64,000 nt of DNA from contig NZ_AVAQ01000051.1 in assembly GCF_000463075.2 (NCBI RefSeq), positions 62,001-126,000 of the forward strand, in the 5' to 3' direction. The notes beneath the pieces are model-generated. The model was given only the letters and a program-made list of their open reading frames with translations. It did no database searches and was not told where the DNA came from. The position numbers were made by a program, and so were the translations under genes. Positions 35,159 to 44,900 of this stretch are shown in pieces. This DNA comes from Lactiplantibacillus plantarum EGD-AQ4. Its GTDB lineage: Bacteria; Bacillota; Bacilli; Lactobacillales; Lactobacillaceae. Positions within the stretch are counted from its first letter, which is position 1; each line of letters starts with the position of its first letter.

Positions 35159-35908
35159 TTACTTCAAATAAACCCGAGTCAGTGCTTCATTCATGCGCTG
35201 GTTCTCTATTTCTGCGGCGTGAATCGTCTTTAAAACCTGCTGTTCGTCACCCTGTGGCTGCGTTAAAGCCACCCAAGCATCAACATTAGCCTGATGAACA
35301 TCATCGCTCAAATGTGCCGGAAGCGCCGTTGAAGCTTGTGGTGTTGGTTTATCAATTTGTTGTAATGTGCCGCCTAGTTGGTCAATTGCCGTAATCAACG
35401 CCGCCACTGGTGCTTGCAGTGACTCGGTTGCCGTGTCGTTTAACTGACGGAAGCCAACGCTATCCCCTAACGTCCAGTTCCCGCTAAAGGTGGTCGTATC
35501 CACCGAATCCGTCGTTCGTTGATACGTGATATATCGTATTGGCATTGGACCTGTGACTAACAATCCGGGCATGGCCGCTAAGTTTTGATTAATTTCCGCC
35601 AAACTCAATTCACGAAAATCATGCCCTGTGAGTTCATAGCGTCCACCAATTAATTGATAATCCACGAGACCCATGGCTTTGACTAGGCCGGCTTGCACCT
35701 TAAAGCCATCGTACGCCACGTGCAATGCATCAAAGACATCAATCGCTTGCTTGTCCGTCCGAAAGCCAAAGTTGGGACCAGCCCCTTCTGGATAAACGAG
35801 ATTGCACTGATACTGAAATGAAATCCCAATAACACCTAAATCTTGATTTGCCTGCTTCGCTTCATCACTAAATTCGCCAAAATAACCGGCAACTACTCGA
35901 AAACTCAT
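35159..35908 (-). CDS. Protein of unknown function, 249 aa
   Basis: A 249-residue soluble protein starting MSFRVVAGYFGEF. It shows alternating beta strands in the first 170 residues and a helical C-terminal third (IHAAEIENQRMNEALTRVYLK). No signal peptide, membrane helix or catalytic motif was recognised. GAGG precedes the ATG. It is transcribed alone, converging on the lar transporter operon, with a parS site at its 3' end. Confidence 0.75.
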   Translation of the reverse strand: MSFRVVAGYFGEFSDEAKQANQDLGVIGISFQYQCNLVYPEGAGPNFGFRTDKQAIDVFDALHVAYDGFKVQAGLVKAMGLVDYQLIGGRYELTGHDFRELSLAEINQNLAAMPGLLVTGPMPIRYITYQRTTDSVDTTTFSGNWTLGDSVGFRQLNDTATESLQAPVAALITAIDQLGGTLQQIDKPTPQASTALPAHLSDDVHQANVDAWVALTQPQGDEQQVLKTIHAAEIENQRMNEALTRVYLK

Positions 35909-36126
35909 GTCGTGGCGCCTCCTCTGTGTGACCGTTCGTCAATGAATCCGTTTACACTCTTGATGTCATTATAATTTCTATTCTCACAGAATGAAAGCTA
36001 TTAGTTTAGCTGAGCTGTCGGAAATCACTAGCCATTGGCGCCAACACTGTATTTTTACCGTTAAAGGCTGTTAGATAAAAAATCTGATTGTTAACAATCA
36101 TCCGCTGACCAATATTTTTCCAGCCC

Positions 36127-36156
36127 TTGACAACTGATTTTCATTAGCGGTATACT
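36127..36156 (+). promoter_or_regulatory. Promoter of the T-box leader
   Basis: TTGACA (36127-36132), 18-bp spacer, TATACT (36151-36156), close to consensus, about 25 bp before the leader RNA. Confidence 0.8.
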
Positions 36157-36184
36157 CTTTTCAACAAAATATCGTCCTTATAAA

Positions 36185-36480
36185 CCAATGAGGTGGAGAT
36201 CAAGATTATCGTGCCCGCACAGAGAGTCATCGTTGCTGAGAGTATGGCCGAACGCAGATGATTAAATGGACCACCGAGGGCTTTTCCGAAATCGACAGTT
36301 GTCGAGAGTACGAAAAGACGTGCGACATACGTCAGTTGTCAGGGGAATGTTGGTTCCCTATGGAGTAGGAGTGTTTGCGGAATTTATATGACTAAATTCG
36401 TGAACGCTCAATTAAGGTGGCACCGCGGTTCTCAAAAACCGTCCTTAACACAGCATTGGCTGGATAAGGACGGTTTTTTT
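36185..36480 (+). ncRNA. T-box riboswitch, probably tRNA-Trp responsive
   Basis: The conserved T-box AAGGTGGCACCGCGG is at 36414-36428, followed by a terminator whose stem is ACCGTCCTTA with TAAGGACGGT and a T run to 36480. Stem I is bounded by GGTGG (36192-36196) and CCACC (36271-36275). The specifier-loop pattern AAA-UGG-A before CCACC suggests codon UGG at 36267-36269. The antiterminator bulge UGGC would pair with GCCA, requiring a discriminator G73, which tRNA-Trp has. Uncharged tRNA-Trp would thus switch on the peptide-binding protein gene. The specifier is read by eye and is less certain than the T-box itself. Confidence 0.92.
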
Positions 36481-36576
36481 GACTTTCAAACGGGGTGAAA
36501 TACATGGTCACAAAACGATGGCAAAACTCATTGTACGACTTCAACCAATCTAATTATTCATTTGGAGGAACACAAC

Positions 36577-38220
36577 ATGAGTTTATCACGGGGACACAAA
36601 TTATTATTAACGATCGGCGGCGTGGCAATTATTGGCGGTATCGGATTCACCGTTAACGCCCATTCGCAGGCCGGTCATACCAAACAATCACAGGTCATCA
36701 ACTTATCCGCTGGCTCTGAAATCATGAGCCTTGACCCAGCCAAAATGACTGATAGCACTTCTAACAGTCAACTGACGCAGGTTGACGAAGGCTTATACCG
36801 CCTGAACAGCCAGAGTAAACCAGTCAACGCCTTGGCAACTAAGACGACCGTGACCAACAATGGCCACACGTATACCATCAACCTGCGCCATGATGCACGC
36901 TGGAGCAACGGCCACAAAGTAACCGCCCATGACTTCGTTTATTCATGGAGACGGACGCTTGATCCGAAGACCAAGTCTGAATTCACTTACGTTTTTACGA
37001 ATATCAAAAACGCTGACGCGATTGCGGCGGGCAAAAAGCAACCGTCCACGCTCGGCGTCAAAGCTAATGGCAACTATCAATTGACGATTACGTTAAGCAA
37101 ACCGGTCGCCTACTTCAAAAAGATTTTAGCCGTTTCGACCTTCTATCCGGTCAATCAAAATGCGGTCCAAAAATACGGCCAAAAGTACGGCACTTCAGCA
37201 GCCAAGACCGTTTATAACGGGCCGTTTACACTCACCGGCTGGACTGGGACCAATAATACTTGGACACTGAAGAAGAACCCAACTTATTATGATCATCAGC
37301 TCGTTCGACTCCATCAAATCAATTATCAGGTCATTAAGTCTAATACGACGGCCTATAATCTGTACCAGTCAAACAAGCTTGATACGGTCACCCTTAGCGG
37401 TGAACAGAGTGTTCAAAATAAAACTAATCCTGAGTTAAAAACACTTGCCGGTGGTCGCATCGGTTTCATTCAGTATAATCAGCACGACCACGTTGCCGCC
37501 AACCAGAAGCTACGAACCGCGCTATCCTTAGCCATCAATCGCAACCAGTTAACGCATAAGGTATTGGCCAACGGATCGATTCCGGCGAAGAGTTTCGGTG
37601 TTCGTAATATGGCTAAAAATCCCAAGACTGAGGCAGATTTTGTTGACGATGCCACGGTCAACGGTACTGTCAGCTATGATTTAGCCAAAGCCCGGACCGC
37701 CTATCGCCAGGCACAACAACAATTGCATCAAAAACAGCTCACCTTGTCGATTACTTGTGGCGATGATGATGCCTCGCATCAAATCGCTGAATTCATCCAA
37801 GGTCAGCTCACCAGCCATCTACCTGGTCTAAAAGTCAATATCAAGGCAATGCCATTCACTGCCATGCTGGGCAAAGTCTCTAAGGGTGACTATCAGTTGA
37901 ATCTGACCAGCTGGGCCATGGATTTCGCTGATCCATCGCAATCACTGACGATTCTGACATCTGATAGTAACTCCAACATGGGGCATTATCAGAGCAAATC
38001 CTATGACCGTGCAATGCAAGCCGCTGAAGGTCCCGACGCCTTAAATGCAACGAAACGTTATCAAGATTTAGTCCAAGCAGGCAAAATTGCATTGAACGAC
38101 CAAGCAGTCACACCGTTGTATGAAGGTCGCTCTAGCATCTTGGTCAAATCTCATTTACGAGGTGTCGTTTATAACAACTTCAGTGGTGCTGCCAACTATC
38201 GAACTGCTTATGTTAAGTAA
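36577..38220 (+). CDS. Peptide ABC transporter substrate-binding protein (OppA/DppA family)
   Basis: A 547-residue family 5 extracellular solute-binding protein. The signal segment (residues 8-28, KLLLTIGGVAIIGGIGFTV) is followed by NAHSQA with no lipobox Cys, unlike most Gram-positive OppA proteins, so it is either anchored by the uncleaved helix or released. Family segments include VTAHDFVYSWRRTLDPKT and AINRNQLTHKVL. The start at 36577 has GGAGGA; the in-frame TTG at 36562 overlaps that ribosome site. No permease or ATPase genes are adjacent, so it must work with a transporter encoded elsewhere. The T-box leader ties it to amino-acid starvation. Confidence 0.92.
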   Translation: MSLSRGHKLLLTIGGVAIIGGIGFTVNAHSQAGHTKQSQVINLSAGSEIMSLDPAKMTDSTSNSQLTQVDEGLYRLNSQSKPVNALATKTTVTNNGHTYTINLRHDARWSNGHKVTAHDFVYSWRRTLDPKTKSEFTYVFTNIKNADAIAAGKKQPSTLGVKANGNYQLTITLSKPVAYFKKILAVSTFYPVNQNAVQKYGQKYGTSAAKTVYNGPFTLTGWTGTNNTWTLKKNPTYYDHQLVRLHQINYQVIKSNTTAYNLYQSNKLDTVTLSGEQSVQNKTNPELKTLAGGRIGFIQYNQHDHVAANQKLRTALSLAINRNQLTHKVLANGSIPAKSFGVRNMAKNPKTEADFVDDATVNGTVSYDLAKARTAYRQAQQQLHQKQLTLSITCGDDDASHQIAEFIQGQLTSHLPGLKVNIKAMPFTAMLGKVSKGDYQLNLTSWAMDFADPSQSLTILTSDSNSNMGHYQSKSYDRAMQAAEGPDALNATKRYQDLVQAGKIALNDQAVTPLYEGRSSILVKSHLRGVVYNNFSGAANYRTAYVK

Positions 38221-38316
38221 TTGAACTGATGTTGCGGGCAAAAAGTATGTAACAGCTAATCAGTGGTAACCAATTAACCTGCGTCTGAACAACCGTTTCT
38301 AGCTTTGTTCAGCTTT

Positions 38317-38366
38317 AAAAAAACGAGATTTGCGTGAGTAACATAACTCATGCAAATCTCGTTTTT
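38317..38366. terminator. Bidirectional terminator
   Basis: A 21-bp stem with one mismatch (AAAAACGAGATTTGCGTGAGT and its complement) around a 6-nt loop, between the converging solute-binding and PIN genes. Confidence 0.88.
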
Positions 38367-38409
38367 GGCGTTTGAAGAAATTCCATCAATCAATTTTCAA
38401 ATTAGACAA

Positions 38410-39027
38410 TTAGTTAAAACAAGTAAGTCGTCGATCCAATACAGCGAGCTTAGCATTGCGGTCATCTTTATTTTCAAAAATTGACTTATAGAACCGGCGT
38501 ACTTTTGACTTTGGAATGCCAGCATCTGAGACACAATAAAAACAAAAGTCGCCAGCCGTATCTTGCACGATTAGTTCAGAATTACCGTCTTCATCTACAT
38601 AGCAATAGTTCTCTCTTCTGACAACTTCTGATATATCAGCATCGTTACTACAAATCATTTGAGCATTTTGAAAAATACAAGCAGCTAGCGTTGCCTTTTC
38701 GCCCACATCCTGAGTATGTTTAGCATCTGGTCCTTGAGCATCTCGCATAGCTTGAAATGCTTCTTGGATTCCATCAAAATACGTATCATACAATTCCTGT
38801 TGAATATCTGATAAGTTTGATGGATCAAATGTATGCCAATGCCTAGAATGAATTTCTTCTTCAACCCTACTTTTTCCTAATAGTAACTCTTTTAAAACCT
38901 CTTGATGAATCCAGACATCACGATATAGTGTGTCAATCCAATCAAAAACATTGTCCTTTTGATAATCAACTGCAAAAATTAGCATGTTTGTGTCTATAAA
39001 GGTTTTCACCTTTTTTCTATCAACCAT
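38410..39027 (-). CDS. PIN-domain protein, third gene of an XRE/ImmA-IrrE operon
   Basis: About 205 residues of PIN-like nuclease fold. The first acidic residue is Asp12 in TFIDTN, the next is Glu47 in VLKELLLG, and a later SNDADI and DVGEKAT supply further acids for a metal-dependent ribonuclease site. The start at 39027 has GAGG at proper spacing and overlaps the ImmA-like gene by 8 nt. PIN proteins often act as toxins or RNases. Being at the end of a tightly coupled regulator-protease operon, it is probably the effector held in check by the first gene. Composition is more AT-rich than the neighbouring metabolic genes, suggesting transfer. Confidence 0.8.
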   Translation of the reverse strand: MVDRKKVKTFIDTNMLIFAVDYQKDNVFDWIDTLYRDVWIHQEVLKELLLGKSRVEEEIHSRHWHTFDPSNLSDIQQELYDTYFDGIQEAFQAMRDAQGPDAKHTQDVGEKATLAACIFQNAQMICSNDADISEVVRRENYCYVDEDGNSELIVQDTAGDFCFYCVSDAGIPKSKVRRFYKSIFENKDDRNAKLAVLDRRLTCFN

Positions 39028-39829
39028 TTTCATCCTCGGACAACTGTCTTTCGACTTTTTCTTTTCGCAGTTTCAAATAATTAATAGCCTGCTTGGGATC
39101 GGAATTTGTTAAAAAATTTGCCGCTTCCATTAATGTCATTTGACCTTTATCTACCTGTTTTTTAATAAAAGAGGATAGACCAGCAAATTGTTTAAAATTA
39201 GCGGCAGTATCCAAAGGACTCGGTGGAAAACCGGCTTGCTCCAAATATGCCACCCATTCCTCTCTTGTCCATCGTAGTAAATCCTGGCTCATTAATAAAT
39301 GTAATTCATCTAAACGTCTGCATACGGCCTCATATGGCATTGAAGATACCTCAGCTATACGAACAACCGCTTCCTTGGCAAGTGCAGGATTGGGAACTTC
39401 CCGCTGCTGTACATACTTATGCCAAGTGTTAACAACTATCTTTTCTGGTAACATCAGAGCCACTGCAAAATGGTCTGCTGCACGTTTATTATCGAAATCT
39501 TCTTGGGTCGCAGCAGTTTTAATAACCTCGCTTTGTCTACCCAACATCGAACCTTCTAACGCCAGATGCCACATCTCATGAGCAGCACTATAATAGCGAG
39601 CTCTCAAATCTTGATGTGTGTTTAAAACGACAAAACATTTATCCTTATAGTTGATCAAAGCGCCAAAAAATTTAGGATCGTCAATATTTTGATAGATGAC
39701 TTGAGCCTTTTTAGCAATTAGATTTTCTATATCTGAACCAATGAATATATCCGAGCCAACGTTTTCTTTTAAAAAGACATCCGCTGCATTATCCGCGATT
39801 ACTTCCGATAAACTACTCTGTTTAATCAT
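39020..39829 (-). CDS. ImmA/IrrE-type metallopeptidase
   Basis: A 269-residue protein with the zinc motif His84-Glu85-Met-Trp-His88 (AAHEMWHLAL) and the downstream helix RAADHFAVALMLPE typical of ImmA/IrrE (COG2856). These proteases cleave or inactivate partner repressors, as ImmA does to ImmR in ICEBs1. The N-terminal 80 residues and a 90-residue helical C-terminus flank the protease domain. It overlaps the XRE gene upstream by 8 nt and the PIN gene downstream, so the three are one translationally coupled unit. Confidence 0.88.
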   Translation of the reverse strand: MIKQSSLSEVIADNAADVFLKENVGSDIFIGSDIENLIAKKAQVIYQNIDDPKFFGALINYKDKCFVVLNTHQDLRARYYSAAHEMWHLALEGSMLGRQSEVIKTAATQEDFDNKRAADHFAVALMLPEKIVVNTWHKYVQQREVPNPALAKEAVVRIAEVSSMPYEAVCRRLDELHLLMSQDLLRWTREEWVAYLEQAGFPPSPLDTAANFKQFAGLSSFIKKQVDKGQMTLMEAANFLTNSDPKQAINYLKLRKEKVERQLSEDENG

Positions 39830-40160
39830 GAGTTGTCACCTCTAAATCCACATAACTTCTAATATCTAAAAGTAGTTTATTAAACTCCCTTGTGGATTCC
39901 TTGCTTGAAAGTTCCCCCATTAATACGCATACGAGCTCATTAGAATCTTGTTTGTTCTCGTCCTTAGCTAATTGATTGGGTGTCATGCCCGTCACTTTAC
40001 AAATACTGATCAGATGTTTAGTTTGGATTTTTCTTTCCCCTTTAAGCATCTGACTAAGCATAGACGGGCTGACTTGAATTTGTTCCGCCAACCACATTTG
40101 TGATGATTTCGTTTGCTTCAGCCATTTCTTTATGTTTTCAATTACAACTGTATTATTCAT
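39822..40160 (-). CDS. XRE-family helix-turn-helix regulator
   Basis: A 112-residue regulator with an N-terminal HTH (KSSQMWLAEQIQVSPSMLSQ, residues about 18-37) and a C-terminal helical part. It precedes the ImmA-like gene with an 8-nt overlap, and AGGAGG lies before its ATG. It probably represses its own operon through an inverted repeat at 40236-40265 and may be the substrate of the protease. Confidence 0.9.
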   Translation of the reverse strand: MNNTVVIENIKKWLKQTKSSQMWLAEQIQVSPSMLSQMLKGERKIQTKHLISICKVTGMTPNQLAKDENKQDSNELVCVLMGELSSKESTREFNKLLLDIRSYVDLEVTTHD

Positions 40161-40235
40161 TCATCTTACCTCCTGAGACACTGTTTCAGGCCCAATAACA
40201 TTCTTGTTCATCCTTATTTTACCATTTTTGTAAAT

Positions 40236-40265
40236 ATTCACAATTCAAAGGGTCTTTTTGTGAAT
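40236..40265. promoter_or_regulatory. Inverted repeat, candidate operator of the XRE/ImmA/PIN operon
   Basis: ATTCACAA (40236-40243) and TTGTGAAT (40258-40265) form a perfect 8-bp inverted repeat with 14-bp spacing, about 80 bp upstream of the XRE gene. On the minus strand TTGTGA and TAAAAT 16 bp further make a possible promoter overlapping the inner half. The rest of 40266-40572 holds no convincing gene; it is AT-rich with scattered stop codons. Confidence 0.5.
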
Positions 40266-40572
40266 GATTATTAGAATGAAATCTTGTATCATATTCCACG
40301 GCCAAGCATACCAATGGAAGATTAGCAGAATGAATTCAAAATGTGCTGGACAGATTAGCAGGATCAACCAGCTACCTATAAGGCATTGGGTCGCGTTAGT
40401 CAAAGAAGGCATCAGCGATTTGATTCAAGTAGACCGTTCACCGGCCAGAAACGACCTCACCCCAGCGAAATACTGGAATAAGGCCGTATAAATAAAGTAA
40501 AGCTTGTATTATTTCAACAATCAATTTGGCAGGGACCAGCACGCTTAAAACGACTGCTCTTCTACACTTAGT

Positions 40573-41007
40573 CTAGTCAAACTGTAACGTTTGTTTTTCG
40601 CCACCCACGCCGGCATCGACGAACAGTGTGGATAATTTCAACTCGAAGACGACCAAGGTTGATCCAATGGCATCCCATACTTGTTGATAGTTCGGAATCG
40701 TTTTTAAATATTGTGGGAGTAACTCATCCATGGTCTTAGTGGACCGTTGTAACTTGACGTGTTGCGCGCGTAAATAAGGGTTCCCGGGCGTCCCGTCATT
40801 AGGAATCGTGATAAAGGCAATATCTGGGTTCTGATCATAGACCTTTAAAGCCGGACTCGTCTTAACCGATGAAAAATATAGCGTATCCGGCTGATCTTCA
40901 TACCACACAAAGTTGACGATTTTAACGTCGGCTTCGCTATTAACTGCCGTACTAAGCGCAATCTTATTCGTCGTTTGCGCAACTTGCTTTAAAAGTGCTA
41001 AATCCAT
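40573..41007 (-). CDS. Pyridoxamine 5'-phosphate oxidase-family protein
   Basis: A 144-residue split-barrel flavin-binding protein of the PNPOx-like family. The opening (IALSTAVNSEADVKIVNFVWYED, then LYFSSVKTSPALKVYDQNPDIAFI) matches general-stress-type PNPOx-like proteins that bind FMN or F420-type flavins. It is too short and too diverged to be assigned as true pyridoxamine phosphate oxidase. It stands alone between the two defence-like operons. Confidence 0.82.
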   Translation of the reverse strand: MDLALLKQVAQTTNKIALSTAVNSEADVKIVNFVWYEDQPDTLYFSSVKTSPALKVYDQNPDIAFITIPNDGTPGNPYLRAQHVKLQRSTKTMDELLPQYLKTIPNYQQVWDAIGSTLVVFELKLSTLFVDAGVGGEKQTLQFD

Positions 41008-41096
41008 GATGTCAAACCCCTTTTAGTCTTTAATGTGATTCAACTAATTATAACGCAACTAGATCCAATTAGGGAACATAAGTTTGCATTTATCAG

Positions 41097-41900
41097 TTAC
41101 TGTAACCATTTTCCAATCAATTGTTCATAATCAGCAATCAACTGTTCCTGTTCAACGAAGCGTTCTAAGACATGAATCGTGTTGGCTTCGTCTTGAAAAG
41201 GTGCTGGTTGTAACGTTACCGCACGCGTTCGACTCGGGGGGATTTTACCGTACAGACTCAACCACTCGACAACTTGTTGCGGCGTCTGAATAGCCAACAA
41301 CTGCTCCGCTGTCGTGTGTTTTAGGATTGAGAAAAATTGGGCGGCGATTCGGATACCCGTGCTATCTAGGTCACCCAAATAAGTCAGTGCAACTCCAGCT
41401 TGTTCCAGGCGCTGAATCATCCGCACGTACGGTTCGTTAAAATCATTACCACTCTGATTGATCAATGGCCAAGTTGGATGCCGATGTGCTAGCCAAATAA
41501 AGATGCCGTTATTTTCAATGACCACGGCCTGCTTGGCAATGATGATCTCGTCCGTTAATTGGTCGATCTGCCACGGGTTGAGCGTCACTGGTTGCGGTAA
41601 GGCGCTCTTAATCACATTAGTACTCGTGAAGGCCATCCCAATCAGCTTGGCAGACAGTTCATGAATCGGCGTCGTCATCATTTGCGTGGTCACCCACTGA
41701 TAATAGTCATACAGTTGCGGATTTTCATGACGGTCATTAAAGGTATGCGCTGTAAAGCCGAGATCAACGGCTTGTTGTCCCTTAGGTGGAAGTAGCGCAC
41801 CGGCAGCCATCCGCTTAAATAGCGGTTTTAACTGGACCGCTTCTGGCGGTGCAATCTTACCAGTGGCAGCCTCATAAGCGTTAAGATATTGATCCATCAT
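41097..41900 (-). CDS. jetD: JetD-like Wadjet nuclease subunit (short form)
   Basis: A 267-residue protein with a C-terminal Toprim-like core: Glu129 in VVIENNGIF and Asp177/Asp179 in YLGDLDSTG. These match the metal-binding Glu and DxD of topoisomerase VI-like nucleases. In Wadjet, JetD cuts plasmid DNA that the JetABC motor has extruded. The N-terminal domain is short; JetD of the best-known type I systems is nearer 380-400 residues, so this is a compact variant. The start overlaps the jetC end by 20 nt (ATG 41900 or 41897). Confidence 0.85.
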   Translation of the reverse strand: MMDQYLNAYEAATGKIAPPEAVQLKPLFKRMAAGALLPPKGQQAVDLGFTAHTFNDRHENPQLYDYYQWVTTQMMTTPIHELSAKLIGMAFTSTNVIKSALPQPVTLNPWQIDQLTDEIIIAKQAVVIENNGIFIWLAHRHPTWPLINQSGNDFNEPYVRMIQRLEQAGVALTYLGDLDSTGIRIAAQFFSILKHTTAEQLLAIQTPQQVVEWLSLYGKIPPSRTRAVTLQPAPFQDEANTIHVLERFVEQEQLIADYEQLIGKWLQ

Positions 41901-44900
41901 AGGCCTCCTTTTGCCAAATCAGCGCTGGTCGGACCGCATTCGGATGAAAACGACCATCGCCCTGTCGTTTCGGTGCCAATACTTCATAGGCAATATTATC
42001 AACACCATCCGCCAGAATTTTGTTTTGTGCCCCACTAGGCATCGTCGCAATAAAGTTGAAACCGAAATTAGCAATCGTTCGCGCAAATGATTTCGCCGTT
42101 TCAGGATCCAGCTTATCCGCAAATTCATCAAACATGACCAAGTATGGCGCATCTTGCAAATTGGACTGCTGCAAGACCATCTTGGGCACGAGTAACAGCG
42201 GTAAGACCATGGCCTGCGCCTTTTCAGCCCCAGAACCCCCCGACTGAACGAACTTATCATCGACGATTTCGTAGGCGTCGTCCTGACTTTGACGACGTTT
42301 GATGAGGACTTCGAATGCGGACCATTGACGCGTATCGAGTAGTTTTTGTGCTTCCGCATCGAAGGCACTTTCATCGTCCGCCACATCGGTATTATTGGCC
42401 AAGAAGTTCAATCGCCGCTGAACTTCTTTGACTAGGTTCGGACGTGCTTCTTTAAAAGCATTGCGGGCCTCTGCAATGACGACATCACTCACTTCAGTTG
42501 GCGTCAGCCGAATTTTCAGTTTGATACTTTCGGCCCGCTGTGTCCCTTGCGAAAGCATCGCGTTGTATTGGTCAATCAACTTGTACTGCTTGTCGATGCG
42601 GTCAACAGCCGCGGCAATATACGTGCTTTGTGCGACATCATTACCCTGTTCCAACTGGGTCAATTTCTGTTGCACATGTTGCTGGTCGGTTGCCATCAGT
42701 TCTAAGGCGTGGTTGATATCGAAGGCAACCACGATCATGTCATGTTCGCGAAGGGAGCGTTGTTGCCGCATCTGGCTAGCTTCGGCGCCATGTCCGCGCT
42801 CATCAAACAACGTATCGACTGCATAGTGATCGACGCCATCATCGCCATTGCGGTGAATTCCTTTGCTGATTTTATCGCTCAAATCCGCATATTCATTATC
42901 TTTGACAATCGCGTGATGCTGTTGGACAAACGCCAACGTCTCATCCACGTCAGTCAGCGCTTCACCGGCTGGCATATATGGCCGTAGCGTCGCTAAATTC
43001 TCATTGATGCGTGTCGTCAATGCGGCAAGTCGGTCCTGATACGCTTCAATATCACCTTTAGCACTAGTTAATACGCCCTGTTGCTCACTCTTCTTCATTT
43101 CCAGGTCACGCCGCGTTTGTTCATAACTGTGCTGCTTGCGCTTAGCCGTATCGACTTTTTGATCCAGCTGTGGGTCGATAACTAACTCATCGAATTGTTG
43201 CTGCGACGTCTTGATTTCTTGTTCGATTTTTTGGGAATCAAAATCCGGCTCCATTAACGCTTGAATCTGCGCAATTTGGGTGTTAAAGCCAGCTTGTTGT
43301 TGCTGTAATTGCGCGCGTTGTTGTGTTAAATCCGCCAATTTAGTGACAACTTGTTGCAACTGTCGCTGTAAGCTCGTTAATTCATCCAGCAAGTCCGGCG
43401 TCTTCAGTAATGCCACTAAATCCGAGTGTGCTGTGACTAATTGATCGCGTTGCGCGATGATTTGTTTGACGCGTTGATCCATCTCGCTAGCACCATCATC
43501 ATGGATTTGATGGTTATCTTGGTGCAACGAATCCCGCAGCCGACCACTCAACGGGCCCTGAGCGTGCTGGTCGATAGCTTGATCCATTTGGCCCTTCATC
43601 TTGGTGACGATTTGGACGTCTTGACTACCTTGCTCAATTTGTTTGACCAAACTTCGATACTGCTTTTGATAATCCTTTTGCTGACGAACATAGTGTCTCA
43701 GCTGACTGACCAATTCATCCAAATCAATCGCCGTCATCACTTCGCGTAATTCTGACAAGTTCGCCGAATATTGGTCTAGCTTAGCTCGCAATGGACTGAG
43801 GGTTTCAGTTTTAAGTGTCGTTTGTTGGGCATCGACTTGTTCAATCTGCTGCTGACAGCTTTCAACCCGCTGCTGCGTCGCATCGATTTGTTGCAATTGC
43901 GCTTGATAGGTTGCCAATCGTTGGTTCAAGTTGGCAATCATGTCTTGGAGCTGTTGCCGCTGCGCTTTGATTGTCTTTTGAACCGCTTGTTGGTCACGTA
44001 AAGCATTCAAATTCTCCAAAGCGTCCTGTAAGCCACGCTGAACAGTCACTAATTGCTGTTCACAATCCTCGATAATCCGCCGAGCCTCGTCCAGCTTAGT
44101 CTCAGCGGTTGTTAGCCGTTGCTGTGTCGTACTGTAATCTCTCAGGGCAAGTTGCTCGAGATAATTCAAGTTGCCCCAGAAAATGTCCTTCTTCAGCTTA
44201 GCTAGTCGCTTATTAACACGAGCAAGCCGGGCGAGTAAGCCATTAGTATAGTTTACTTCTCGTTGACTATCAGCAATCCGACTGATGGTTTGTGGGTCGA
44301 TGCCTTCTTGGGCATTCTTCAGTGCTTCAATAATCGGTGTAAACTTGGCATTTCCGGCAGTCAAAATTGGCGAGGCGAGTAACCGGTATGCAGACGCCAG
44401 CTTACTTAACACTTGCCCACCATCGAAGCCATACACGGTCGTCGCAACTTGATCACGGTAAGCCGCCGCGGTATCGAAGACTTCAAACTGATCACCGAGC
44501 TGGGCATTGGCCGCTTTGAAGGCCGCCTTATCGAGACTTTTTCCGTCAGCGTCAGTCGTCACTAACGAAAGTTCAGCAGCGGGATCATGATTGACTGCTA
44601 AAAACCACCAGGTCGGCTTGCTGGGACTGCCGTTCGTCCGCGTCGCCCCGATGCCGATGATGACTTGGCGCCGACTCGATTTTAGATGAATATAGCTGTA
44701 GCCGGTGCGAACCTTCATCGCGTCCGGTCCCCAGCCCAGTAGCATGCTGTCAAAATTCCGCGCATCTTGAGCACTATTGCGCGCCGCTTTGTCCAATCGA
44801 TCGGTTCCCTTGGCCGCATTAAAGGACGGCGTTGCGATTGAGCCATCGATCAGCATTGGAAAGAAGCAGTTCGCTAACGTCGTCTTACCGACCGCATTCT

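Noticed and set aside
38221-38409. Possible small RNA between the solute-binding and PIN genes
   Set aside because: Only a bidirectional terminator is visible; no promoter was found.
40264-40491. 75-codon frame upstream of the XRE operon
   Set aside because: It overlaps the operator-like inverted repeat, has no ribosome site, and its product resembles nothing I recognise. It could be a gene relic but cannot be supported.
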